This document shows positions 42,435 through 50,319 of a stretch of DNA of 64,000 nucleotides, piece by piece (the stretch's first letter is position 1; each line of letters begins with the position of its first letter). The translations under genes were made by a program, and so were the position numbers. The stretch spans positions 1 through 64,000 of the forward strand of contig JALXBF010000058.1 of assembly GCA_026991575.1 (NCBI GenBank). The letters run 5' to 3'. This DNA comes from Planctomycetota bacterium (lineage in GTDB: Bacteria; Planctomycetota; Planctomycetia; JALXBF01). Below the pieces are notes generated by a model that saw only the letters and a program-made list of their open reading frames with translations, was not told where the DNA came from and ran no database searches.

Positions 42435-42802
42435 TCGGCTCGACCGCCCACCATCTCTCGGCAATGGGCGAAGGGGTTCAAGAGGTCGGTTCAGCTGTTG
42501 CGTTCGGCCAATGGAGCACTGAGGAAGGGAGTGACCGCGGCAGTACACCTGGCCTGCCGGCAAGACCGATCGTGCAAGCATGGCCGTGGGAAAGCCTGGT
42601 GACCGGCCGAATGGGAAAGTGCCCCTTCGCCGGCCGCCGGCGCAGCTAGGCCGCGCTCGGGCGGTTCGTCGCCGCGCTTCCCCGCGCAGACCGCTGTGCG
42701 GCTGGGCACAGGGGTCCGGAAGAATCAGAGCATCGCCAGTCGTCACCTCTGCGCGCGACGCGGAGCCAATCTCCATAGCGGCCCGAGCCTGGCCCGCGTC
42801 GC
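42435..42802. other. 368-bp convergent intergenic region
   Basis: No gene is supported between the stops of nadB and the DUF4175 gene. Several short frames exist on both strands but none has an SD or a protein-like pattern. No clear terminator with a T-run and no known RNA family was recognised. The GC content is high throughout. Confidence 0.45.
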
Positions 42803-45800
42803 CTACTTTTGACCCGACAGGCTACGGCTGTATGCTTCGATCAGCTCGCGGTACTCCGGTGGCGGCGGCGTGCGCGAGACGTCCAACGCACCTTCATCGT
42901 CACTGACCACCGCCTGCGGCCCGCTGATCAGCCGCCGGCGACCCGGACCGATCCGAGCCACATCACCGGCCTTGCGCTTCCGTCGCTCCTGCTGAGCCTT
43001 GAGGTACTTGACGAACCTCTTCAAGTCCTCTTTCGTCCAGCCGAGACGCCGCAGCAGTTCCGGATCCACCCGGTCTCGGCGGAGCATATCCTCCAGTTTG
43101 GTCAGTACCAGTTCCGTGGCCTGCTTTGCAGCCTGCGAGACCCGCTCCGGCTCCTCCTGCTCACCCTCATCTCCGGCCCCGCCGCCGGCTCCTGGCCGCC
43201 GCGACGGCCCGCCACCGAACTGGCCCTGGCCTTTGTCGGGTCCAAACCCTTTCTGCGGCTGCCCCCCCGGCGCAGCTCCGGCGCCGCCGCCCACGGACGC
43301 GTTGCCCGTGGTGCCACCGGCACCGCCTGGTTGCGCACCACCCGCAGAGCCCTGCTGCCCACCAGTGCCGGCGCCACCACTCTGGCCGCTCCGCGGACCA
43401 CCCTGTCCACCCGGTTTCCCGCCCTGGGCTGCACCGGGCTGCCCGACTCCGTCACGCTGGGCTGCGCCGCGGCCCGTGCCACCTTGACCGGCACCCTGCT
43501 TGCTCCCACCGGAGGAGCCGCCCTGGTCACCGGCCTGACCGCCACCACCTTGACCACGGCCGCCGCTCTGTTGGCCCTGGCCAGCGCCGGAAGCTCCTTG
43601 GCCCTGCCCGCCAGCGGCTGACTGCTGTTGCGAGGAACTGCCACCCGAACGCCCGGCCGGCTGGCCGCCAGCCCCCCCTTGAGACCGGCTCCCCGGGGCG
43701 CCACCGGAGGACGGGGCCATCCGATCCTGCCCACCTCCATCCGCCCCCGGGGACGACTCGCCCTGGCCCTCAGGCTGAGCGGCTTGGCGCTGCTGCGCGC
43801 CGCCGTCCTTCTGCGTTTGGTCGCCGCCAGCAGCCTGACCACGCTCCTGACCGGTCCCCTCCTGCCCGGTGGGTGTACCGGTCTGTTGACGGCCCGATCC
43901 CCGGTCCTGACCGGCAGGCGGCGGCGTTTGGCCGTTGTTGCCGGCCTGGCCCTGGTCGGTGGTGCCCGGCTGCTGCGCCCCGCCCGGCTCACCGTCCTGG
44001 CCCGGCTTACGCGCACCACTCAGCCCGAGCCCTTCCGGCAAGTTTGTTGCCTGCTGACCCTGACCGGGCTGGCCCAACTCTCGGGCACTCTCCTCAGCAC
44101 CTCCCTGCTGCGTCTCGCCTGCGCTGGACTCCGGTCCGCTGGCCTGTTTCGATCCCTGGCCACCGTCACCCGCCGCATTGTTCTGGCGCTGCTGCGGTTG
44201 GCGGTCATCGCCTGCAGGCTGGCCCCTGCGATCGCCCTGCTGATCCCCTTTCCCACCAGCACCTTCCTCACCCTGCTGGCCGCGATCGTTCGCGTTCTGT
44301 GGCGCCCCGCTTGCCTCCTGTCGCTCCTCGCCCTGAGGCTTCCGCCCCGGGGTGCGGGCGTCGTCGCGCTGCTGCTGCGAGTCGTTCGCGCCGGCAGCGG
44401 CACCGGATTGCTGGCCGGCCTCTCCCTCTTGATCCGAGTCACCTGCCTGCTGGCCCTGGTCCCCCTGCTCGCCCTCTTGCTGGTCGCCGGGCTGCTGCTG
44501 AGGTTTGTCTGGTCGAGCAGCGTCACGAGTTTCGCCGCTGCGTCCGGCATCGTCGCTGGGCCGATCGCCAGCAGCCATGCCGTCTTCGCCGGTCGTCGAA
44601 GCTTCCGCGTCTCGGTCTCCCCGGCCCTGGTCGCCCTGTCGCTCGTCGCCGTGGCCGGATTCGGCCTCGGATTGTTCGGGCCGTTGGTCAGCGTCGTCCG
44701 CTTCAGTTTCCCGCTGGGCAGCGGCCTGTTCCTCGAGAAAGCGTTCGATTTCCCGGAGAGCCTGTTCAGGGTCTTCGATGCGTTGCTCCGTCCGCTCCTC
44801 ACCTTGCTCGGCCAGTTGCTGCTGGTCGTCTGCTGCCCCCTGCTCTTCGGGCTGGTTAGCCTGGCCGGGGCCGTCACGCTGCTGGTCGTCATGGGTCTGT
44901 CCGGACTCACGTTGGATGCGCTCGGCCTCCTGTTGCTGCAACTCCGTGGCCTCGCGGCGCCGGCCGATTCTGACGCGGAACTTGCCGCTCTTGCTTCGCT
45001 GAGGCATCGGCCGCCTGTTGTCCGTTGCCTCTGCCCAGTAACGGATCTCGTCGCCGGCTTTCAGTCCGTAGCGCTCGGGGTCGAATTCGAACAGGAACGT
45101 GCCCTCGGTTCGTCGCTCGGCGAGGCCGTCATAGAGTGTCTCGGTGCGTTTGGAACCGCGAGGCAACTCGATGACAAGCTCAACCAGGCGAAGCCCGAAA
45201 TCGTCACGAGCCTGGACCACGATGGGTAGGTGACGGTTCTCCGGAAGGGGAGGGTCGATGATGTCGTGACCGGGTTCATCGATGCGGACCTCGGGCATCT
45301 GATCTGGACGGCAGCGGATCTGGTAGACGGGGGGATTTGGATTGCTTTCACCGCTTTCCAAGACGAACCAGATGCGGTACACGTCGTCTTGTTCTACGGT
45401 GAAGGCGGTTGAGACGCGCGTGGGATCGCCCACGAGCCGATGCATCGTCAACCGCTGCCGTTTGTCCTTGCCCAGAATCAGCTCGGCTCGGGCCGCTGGT
45501 CCGGGTAGTTTGGCGGTAACCGTCACCCGTGTTCCTTGGGGGGCATCGATGTCGGGAACATCGGACACAATCGGATCGCGTCCGGTGTACTCCGGGAACT
45601 CGTAGCGCACCCGGATCGCTTCGATCACCGGGACGGGCAGCACGGTAAACTGGTACAGCTTCGTCTTGCAGTCCCCTCCGACCAGGTAGTAACTGAATGA
45701 CTTCTCCACCTGGGGCAGTTTCACCCACCATGGGTCGAAGGAGTTCTCGGGCCGGTTCAGCTCGACCTGGCGCCACCGCTGGCCGTCATCGGACCAGAAC

Positions 45801-46522
45801 AGCACGACCCGTTCGGGGATATATCCTTCGACCATTGCCGAGATGGTGACGTCGCTACCGGCCACCGCCTTGCTGCGGTCCGGATCATCGCCGGGATCGA
45901 CATCCACGATTCTGGTTCGCGTCGGGTAGGCGATCTCGGCCCAGGGTACGAGCACCCGCCCAAGCGAAGCCAGCACGGACCGCTGCAACCAGATGCTGTT
46001 GATCAGCAGCCCGATGCAGCAGGCGATCACAGCCGCAGCGAACAGGTACCAGGCGTGCAAGAGTCGCTCGGCCCCCAACCGCTGCTGCACCGGGATTTCC
46101 AGCAGCACGCGTACGACACGGTCCTCTACCAGCGGCCGCGCCAGCCTTGCGTTGGGATCGTCCGCGTGCTCCTCCAGGTCAAAGACCGTGGTCACGCCGT
46201 CTTCGAGCTCGGGCACGACCCGGTCGATAAGCCGAGCCACGTACCAGCGGTTGATACGCCGTACCAGGGGCCGAATCACGCCAAAGTAGCTGTACGTAGC
46301 GCCGACGGCCACGGCCGCGACAAGCATCAGGGTCCGGGTTACCGGAGAGAGATCGAGCAGGTGGTCGAGCGCGATGACAGCGAGGACGTAAAAGAGTGCG
46401 CCGGCGAAGAGCCGCAGCAGGGCAACGCCGATGTCCTCAGAACGCAGTTTCCGCGCCACTTGACGCGCGCAGATCGCGATGTACTCGCCGTAGGTCAAAG
46501 ACTCGTGTGTTGCCAGGCTCAT
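42803..46522 (-). CDS. giant DUF4175-type membrane protein with Q/G-rich tract
   Basis: A 1239-residue protein. The N-terminus has two membrane helices (FAGALFYVLAVIALDHLL and LMLVAAVAVGATYSYF), then a third near residue 160, and a beta-rich ectodomain (PEYTGRDPI..DIDAPQGTRVTV), as in DUF4175 proteins of MoxR clusters. From about residue 540 to 1120 the protein is low-complexity, rich in Gln, Gly, Pro, Asp and Glu (short GQ, GGQ and QQ runs). A basic/helical C-terminus follows (RVSQAAKQATELVLTKLEDMLRR..LLRRLGWTKEDLKRFVKYL). ATG at 46520-46522 follows AGGAG. Function is unknown; the tract could be a disordered spacer in the cell wall or periplasm. Confidence 0.88.
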   Translation of the reverse strand: MSLATHESLTYGEYIAICARQVARKLRSEDIGVALLRLFAGALFYVLAVIALDHLLDLSPVTRTLMLVAAVAVGATYSYFGVIRPLVRRINRWYVARLIDRVVPELEDGVTTVFDLEEHADDPNARLARPLVEDRVVRVLLEIPVQQRLGAERLLHAWYLFAAAVIACCIGLLINSIWLQRSVLASLGRVLVPWAEIAYPTRTRIVDVDPGDDPDRSKAVAGSDVTISAMVEGYIPERVVLFWSDDGQRWRQVELNRPENSFDPWWVKLPQVEKSFSYYLVGGDCKTKLYQFTVLPVPVIEAIRVRYEFPEYTGRDPIVSDVPDIDAPQGTRVTVTAKLPGPAARAELILGKDKRQRLTMHRLVGDPTRVSTAFTVEQDDVYRIWFVLESGESNPNPPVYQIRCRPDQMPEVRIDEPGHDIIDPPLPENRHLPIVVQARDDFGLRLVELVIELPRGSKRTETLYDGLAERRTEGTFLFEFDPERYGLKAGDEIRYWAEATDNRRPMPQRSKSGKFRVRIGRRREATELQQQEAERIQRESGQTHDDQQRDGPGQANQPEEQGAADDQQQLAEQGEERTEQRIEDPEQALREIERFLEEQAAAQRETEADDADQRPEQSEAESGHGDERQGDQGRGDRDAEASTTGEDGMAAGDRPSDDAGRSGETRDAARPDKPQQQPGDQQEGEQGDQGQQAGDSDQEGEAGQQSGAAAGANDSQQQRDDARTPGRKPQGEERQEASGAPQNANDRGQQGEEGAGGKGDQQGDRRGQPAGDDRQPQQRQNNAAGDGGQGSKQASGPESSAGETQQGGAEESARELGQPGQGQQATNLPEGLGLSGARKPGQDGEPGGAQQPGTTDQGQAGNNGQTPPPAGQDRGSGRQQTGTPTGQEGTGQERGQAAGGDQTQKDGGAQQRQAAQPEGQGESSPGADGGGQDRMAPSSGGAPGSRSQGGAGGQPAGRSGGSSSQQQSAAGGQGQGASGAGQGQQSGGRGQGGGGQAGDQGGSSGGSKQGAGQGGTGRGAAQRDGVGQPGAAQGGKPGGQGGPRSGQSGGAGTGGQQGSAGGAQPGGAGGTTGNASVGGGAGAAPGGQPQKGFGPDKGQGQFGGGPSRRPGAGGGAGDEGEQEEPERVSQAAKQATELVLTKLEDMLRRDRVDPELLRRLGWTKEDLKRFVKYLKAQQERRKRKAGDVARIGPGRRRLISGPQAVVSDDEGALDVSRTPPPPEYRELIEAYSRSLSGQK
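43150..44940 (-). repeat. low-complexity Gln/Gly-rich coding repeat
   Basis: This is the part of the DUF4175 gene that encodes the long tract of short GQ-, QQ- and GG-containing units. The high GC in all frames opens long antisense frames, which are shadows. The repeat is imperfect; no unit longer than a few residues recurs exactly. Confidence 0.7.
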
Positions 46523-46571
46523 GGACTTGCCACTCCTGCGGCGTTGCCTCCAACCTCCCCGTGCCCAATCT

Positions 46572-46600
46572 ATTGTGGCATAGTTGCACCCCCGGGACAA
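46572..46600 (-). promoter_or_regulatory. candidate promoter of the DUF4175 gene
   Basis: On the minus strand, TTGTCC (46595-46600) and CACAAT (46572-46577) are 17 bases apart. Each hexamer matches consensus at 4 of 6 positions, so this is a moderate candidate. Confidence 0.4.
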
Positions 46601-46619
46601 CAGCCCGCCCCGGCCCTTG

Positions 46620-46648
46620 TTGACAGGGGCCGATCGTGTCGAGACGAT
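46620..46648 (+). promoter_or_regulatory. candidate promoter of the TlpA-like gene
   Basis: TTGACA (46620-46625) and GACGAT (46643-46648) are 17 bases apart. The -35 is perfect but the -10 matches at only 3 of 6 positions, so confidence is modest. Confidence 0.4.
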
Positions 46649-46697
46649 TGGGTAAAGTGACCGTTCCCGGAGACCCTGCCCGCCAAGGAGTGCCTCA

Positions 46698-48071
46698 ATG
46701 CAAGCCCACCTGATGCGTCTGTCGTTCGGCTTCTGGTTCCTCTCGGCCTCGATCTCGGCGGCGACGCTAGCCGGACCCGTCCCGGGTCAGCGGCTGATCG
46801 TACAGGGAGAGCTCTCGCCCGTAACGCTATCAGAGGTCCTGCCGCCGGTCAAAACGTTCCGCGTTCACTTCACCGTGCTGCGTGCTAATCCGGACGCCGG
46901 CTGGGAAATCGCCTGGCTGATCGAGGAACTCACTGGGCAACCCCGATGGTACTGGCACCAGCGTTTCGGCGTACTGCAGCTCGACCGCAGCTCTGCTGAG
47001 TCGATTGCCAATGCGCCGGCCGTCCTGGCCGAGCATCGTGGCGCCGTGCGCCCGCTTGCGATTCCGCCACCCTATCTGCCGGCTGTCGCCCTGGAACCCG
47101 GCAGCCGTTTCCGCATGGGCCGGCTGAGCTATTCGGTGGAGGCGACCGAGAAACTGGCAGGACGACGCGTGGTGCGGATCGTCGGGCAGACGCAGTTGGC
47201 CCAGCGGGAAACGATGTGGGTCGACCCGCAGTCGCGGATCGTGGTTCGCCGGCAGCGGCGTGTCTTTCTCGGACAGGGCGTGCCGCATCGGCTCACGCTG
47301 GAAGTTGTGGCTGAGCGTCGGCTCGGTGACAAGCAGCTTGCCGAGCTGCGGGATCTGATCGACCAGCTCGACGACTTACGAGCCGACCAGCCGTATGATC
47401 AGCGCCGCGCCGTGCCACCGGTGGCAAACCCGGCGACACGTGATGGGCTCAGTACGGTGGCCGCTGCGTTAGCCGCGGGCGGGGATGGGTTCGAGGCGGA
47501 GCTGAGGCTGTTGGTCACGGCGCTGCGTGAGCAAAAGGATGCCGAGACTCAGCAGCGGCGCGTGGCCGAGCTGGCCCGAGCGGCCGTCGGCCGACCCGCG
47601 CCCGAGCTTGAGCTCCGCGATCTGAAGGGCGAAACGTTCCGGCTGTCTGACCTGAAAGGCAAAGTGGTCGTGCTCCACTTCTGGGAGTATGGCGGGGAAC
47701 GCATTGAGGCGCCGTACGGCGAGGTCGGCTACCTGGACTACTTGCAGCGAAAGCTGCGCGACAAACCCGTGGTGATTCTCGGCGTCGCCGTGCATCCGGG
47801 CCTGAGTCAGCCTGCCCGCAGGCACCGGACCATTCGCCAGATCGCCAGCTTCGTCCGCTTCATGAACCTCAGCTATCCGGTGCTACTGGACACGTCCAAC
47901 GCGATTGAGCGGTTCGGTGACCCGAGGCAAACCAAGGCACGCTTGCCGCTGTACGTGGTGGTGGACCGGACCGGCAAAGTGGCGGGCTATCATGTCGGCC
48001 CCTGGAGCAACAGCCCAGATGTGGGGCTGGCGGAACTGGCCGAGCTGATCGACGAACTGCTCGCGGAATGA
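46698..48071 (+). CDS. TlpA/redoxin-like protein lacking the CxxC motif
   Basis: A 457-residue exported protein. The N-terminus (MQAHLMRLSFGFWFLSASISAATLAGP) is a signal peptide. The middle is beta-rich with no known motif. Residues about 295-455 form a thioredoxin-like domain of the TlpA/AhpC type (VGRPAPELELRDLKGETFRLSDLKGKVVVLHFWEYGGERIEAPYGE..., then VILGVAV, YPVLLDTSN, PLYVVVDRTGKV). The position of the WCxxC motif reads WEYGGERIEAPY, so both redox cysteines are absent, and a thiol-disulfide role is not possible at that site. The start ATG at 46698 follows AAGGAG. It converges with the M24-like gene, with 30 bp between stops. Confidence 0.88.
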   Translation: MQAHLMRLSFGFWFLSASISAATLAGPVPGQRLIVQGELSPVTLSEVLPPVKTFRVHFTVLRANPDAGWEIAWLIEELTGQPRWYWHQRFGVLQLDRSSAESIANAPAVLAEHRGAVRPLAIPPPYLPAVALEPGSRFRMGRLSYSVEATEKLAGRRVVRIVGQTQLAQRETMWVDPQSRIVVRRQRRVFLGQGVPHRLTLEVVAERRLGDKQLAELRDLIDQLDDLRADQPYDQRRAVPPVANPATRDGLSTVAAALAAGGDGFEAELRLLVTALREQKDAETQQRRVAELARAAVGRPAPELELRDLKGETFRLSDLKGKVVVLHFWEYGGERIEAPYGEVGYLDYLQRKLRDKPVVILGVAVHPGLSQPARRHRTIRQIASFVRFMNLSYPVLLDTSNAIERFGDPRQTKARLPLYVVVDRTGKVAGYHVGPWSNSPDVGLAELAELIDELLAE

Positions 48072-48101
48072 CGATCGGTTGCCGAGCCGGTGGGAGGGCT
48101 C

Positions 48102-49256
48102 TTAGTCGGGCGGCGCTTCGGCCGGTTGGATCAGTACATCGGGCCGTTCGATGATGTTGCCGGCCACGCTTATCGGCAGCACGGGCCAGTGGCGTGCGGG
48201 CGTGACCACGCGGTAGCTTTGCCGGCCCAGAAGCACGGTATCGCCACAGACGGCATCGCCCACCGACGGGCTCCAGGCCACGGCCATGTTCGGTCCCAGG
48301 ATCCGTTGTTCACCTGGTCGAAGGCTGAACTCATCGGGCGAGTAGCCCAGTCCCATTCCCTGGCGAGCGAGGACCCACTCGTTCGCAAAGCCGTTCTTCT
48401 CGTAGATCCGCTGGGCAACTTGAAAGACGGTGCCGATGGTTTTGTTCAGCGATGACTGGAAGATCATGGCTGCTGCGACCATAGCTGCGGCGCGGTATCG
48501 CTGCAGAAACCCGTCGTTGGGCTGTCCGAAGCAGACGGTACGGCAGGCGTAGGCGCAGAGGCCGAAGCGGCGGCCGACGGCGGCGACGGTCACGCGGTGC
48601 TGCACGCGGTTGCCTTTGGGGGGTGCCAACCGGAACAGGGCGCTGCGCTCCTCAGCGGTCACCAGGACGCGGACCGGGGTGATCCCGTGGCGGATGAGGC
48701 GATGGGTCAGTTGGCCGGCAACCTCGCATTCAGTATCCCCGACGACCGTGTTGCGGCAGGTTGCTTCGAGGGCGTGAGCCAGGTCGAAGCCGAGCTGGAT
48801 CAGGCGTCGTTGCTCGGTCTGGGCCAGTTCGAGTCGGAGCTCTCTCAATTCGGCGAACCGTTCCTGGGTACCCGGGGTGGGCCAATCGGCCGCCACGCGA
48901 CGCCCTCGGCAGATGTCGGCCAGCAGGCCATCGAGCCCTTCGTACCAGCGGCGTTCTTTGAGCTGGAAGCCGAGTTGGCTGATTTCTTCCTCGAAGAAGC
49001 GGACTGCCTGGTCGTTGGTAGCCAGGACGGTGCGGCTTTCCGGCGCGATGAACAGCGCCAGCGGTGCTGGCTCAGCGGCGCAGATGCCGGCTGCAGCGTC
49101 GCCGCCAGCGGTGAACCAGGCAATGCTGTCGAGCCGGCGCAGGAGAACGGCATCGAGCTGATGCTGGCTCAGGAACTCAGCGACGAGGCGGTGCTTCTGG
49201 TCGACTTCCTCCCTTCGTTGACGGACGGCGTCGGGCAAAGTTGCGGCGTTTCCCAT
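48102..49256 (-). CDS. M24-family pseudo-peptidase
   Basis: A protein of about 384 residues with the creatinase/prolidase N-terminal domain and an M24 pita-bread C-terminal domain. All five metal-ligand positions appear lost: the D-x-G strand reads VTVAAVGRR, the second Asp segment reads YACRTVCFG, the His motif reads RQGMGLG, and the two Glu strands read MAVAWSPSVG and GDTVLLG. The fold is therefore kept without a metal site, and the protein is probably not an aminopeptidase. The start is either ATG 49256 or the GTG at 49268; neither has a clear SD. It is convergent with the TlpA-like gene. Confidence 0.78.
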   Translation of the reverse strand: MGNAATLPDAVRQRREEVDQKHRLVAEFLSQHQLDAVLLRRLDSIAWFTAGGDAAAGICAAEPAPLALFIAPESRTVLATNDQAVRFFEEEISQLGFQLKERRWYEGLDGLLADICRGRRVAADWPTPGTQERFAELRELRLELAQTEQRRLIQLGFDLAHALEATCRNTVVGDTECEVAGQLTHRLIRHGITPVRVLVTAEERSALFRLAPPKGNRVQHRVTVAAVGRRFGLCAYACRTVCFGQPNDGFLQRYRAAAMVAAAMIFQSSLNKTIGTVFQVAQRIYEKNGFANEWVLARQGMGLGYSPDEFSLRPGEQRILGPNMAVAWSPSVGDAVCGDTVLLGRQSYRVVTPARHWPVLPISVAGNIIERPDVLIQPAEAPPD

Positions 49257-49430
49257 CGGCTCGAGCACCGGCAGTCGGTTCGGTCGCAGAGTGGCACAGC
49301 CGTGGGCACCGCGCTGGCGTCAAGTACGGCATATTCTAACAGGCGGCCTATTCAAGCATAACGCGCAGCCACTGACCGGCGTGGTGGTTCCGGCGCCGTA
49401 GAGACGCGCCGTGCAGCGGCACGGGCCCAC

Positions 49431-50228
49431 TCACGGCGACCGGGCACCTTCGGCCGGCTCGGTCGCGTAGACCGGGCGGGCCACGCCGACCTCGCGACAG
49501 TGCAGCACCTTGATCGGTCGTGGGCTCAACGATCCGATGGCATCCATGATCACGTCGGCCACCTCATGCAGCAACTCGTCCGTGATCCGCTTGCCGTAAT
49601 AGCGGCTAAGGTCAAGGGGCCGACCGTAGTAGACTCTCGTGCGGCTGCGTGTCGTGATTGCTTCGACCAGCGAATGCGTATGGAGCTCGCGATCGATGAA
49701 GGCGGGCACGACGGTAGCCCGACTGCGCAGCGCAAGATAAGCGGCTCCGGGCCGGGCAGGTCCGATCTGGTCGTGCGTCAGCTTGATCCCCCCCTCCGGG
49801 AAGATGCCCAACACGCGGCCCTCCCGTAGCGCGCGCAGTCCGGCCAGTGCCGGCCCCGTGTCACGGCCGGTGCGGGTCACCGGAATCACCTGGGTAATCG
49901 TGTAGATCGGCTTGAAGATCCAGAAGCGGAGATACTCGGCCGCCATAAAGAACGAGATGACCCGATGGCGGGTCGTGCACTGGAGGAAGACGGGATCGAG
50001 GTTGCAGACGTGGTTGGCAACCAGCAGCGCCGCGCCTTCGCCGGGGATCGGGGGGCGTCGATTGGCACGCAAGTTGTGCATCAGCACGCAGTAACTCTGG
50101 GCAATCCGCCGCAGCAACAGCTGATAGAGCGGCTCACCGGCCAGGTAGCAGGCCAGCCGCACCAGGCCAAGCGGCACAAGAACGGCAAGCGTCAAGCCCA
50201 GGGCGTGGGCAGCAAGTAGCTCAGGCAT
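49431..50228 (-). CDS. 1-acyl-sn-glycerol-3-phosphate acyltransferase family
   Basis: A membrane-associated acyltransferase of 265 residues of the PlsC group, which transfers an acyl chain to lysophosphatidate or a related glycerophospholipid. The HX4D catalytic motif is NHVCNLDPV, followed by a loop with RTGRD and the glycerophosphate-binding FPEGG motif. An N-terminal helix (GLTLAVLVPLGLVRLACYLAGE) anchors it in the membrane. The start at ATG 50226-50228 is used; the longer frame adds a Cys-rich N-terminus that does not look conserved. It lies downstream of nrdJ by 91 bp on the same strand. The real substrate is not fixed by motifs alone. Confidence 0.9.
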   Translation of the reverse strand: MPELLAAHALGLTLAVLVPLGLVRLACYLAGEPLYQLLLRRIAQSYCVLMHNLRANRRPPIPGEGAALLVANHVCNLDPVFLQCTTRHRVISFFMAAEYLRFWIFKPIYTITQVIPVTRTGRDTGPALAGLRALREGRVLGIFPEGGIKLTHDQIGPARPGAAYLALRSRATVVPAFIDRELHTHSLVEAITTRSRTRVYYGRPLDLSRYYGKRITDELLHEVADVIMDAIGSLSPRPIKVLHCREVGVARPVYATEPAEGARSP

Positions 50229-50319
50229 GGTTTGCGTCGTGCGATCCGGAAAACAGCCCGCCTCGCCGCACATCAGGCGCGGCGAGGCGGCATATCCGTT
50301 CGTTGCTGCTGTGAGGCCG

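Noticed and set aside
43126-45229. Long plus-strand open frames (up to about 577 codons) over the DUF4175 gene
   Set aside because: They lie antisense to a low-complexity, GC-rich coding tract, have Arg/Leu/Ala-rich shadow composition, and no SD or domain.
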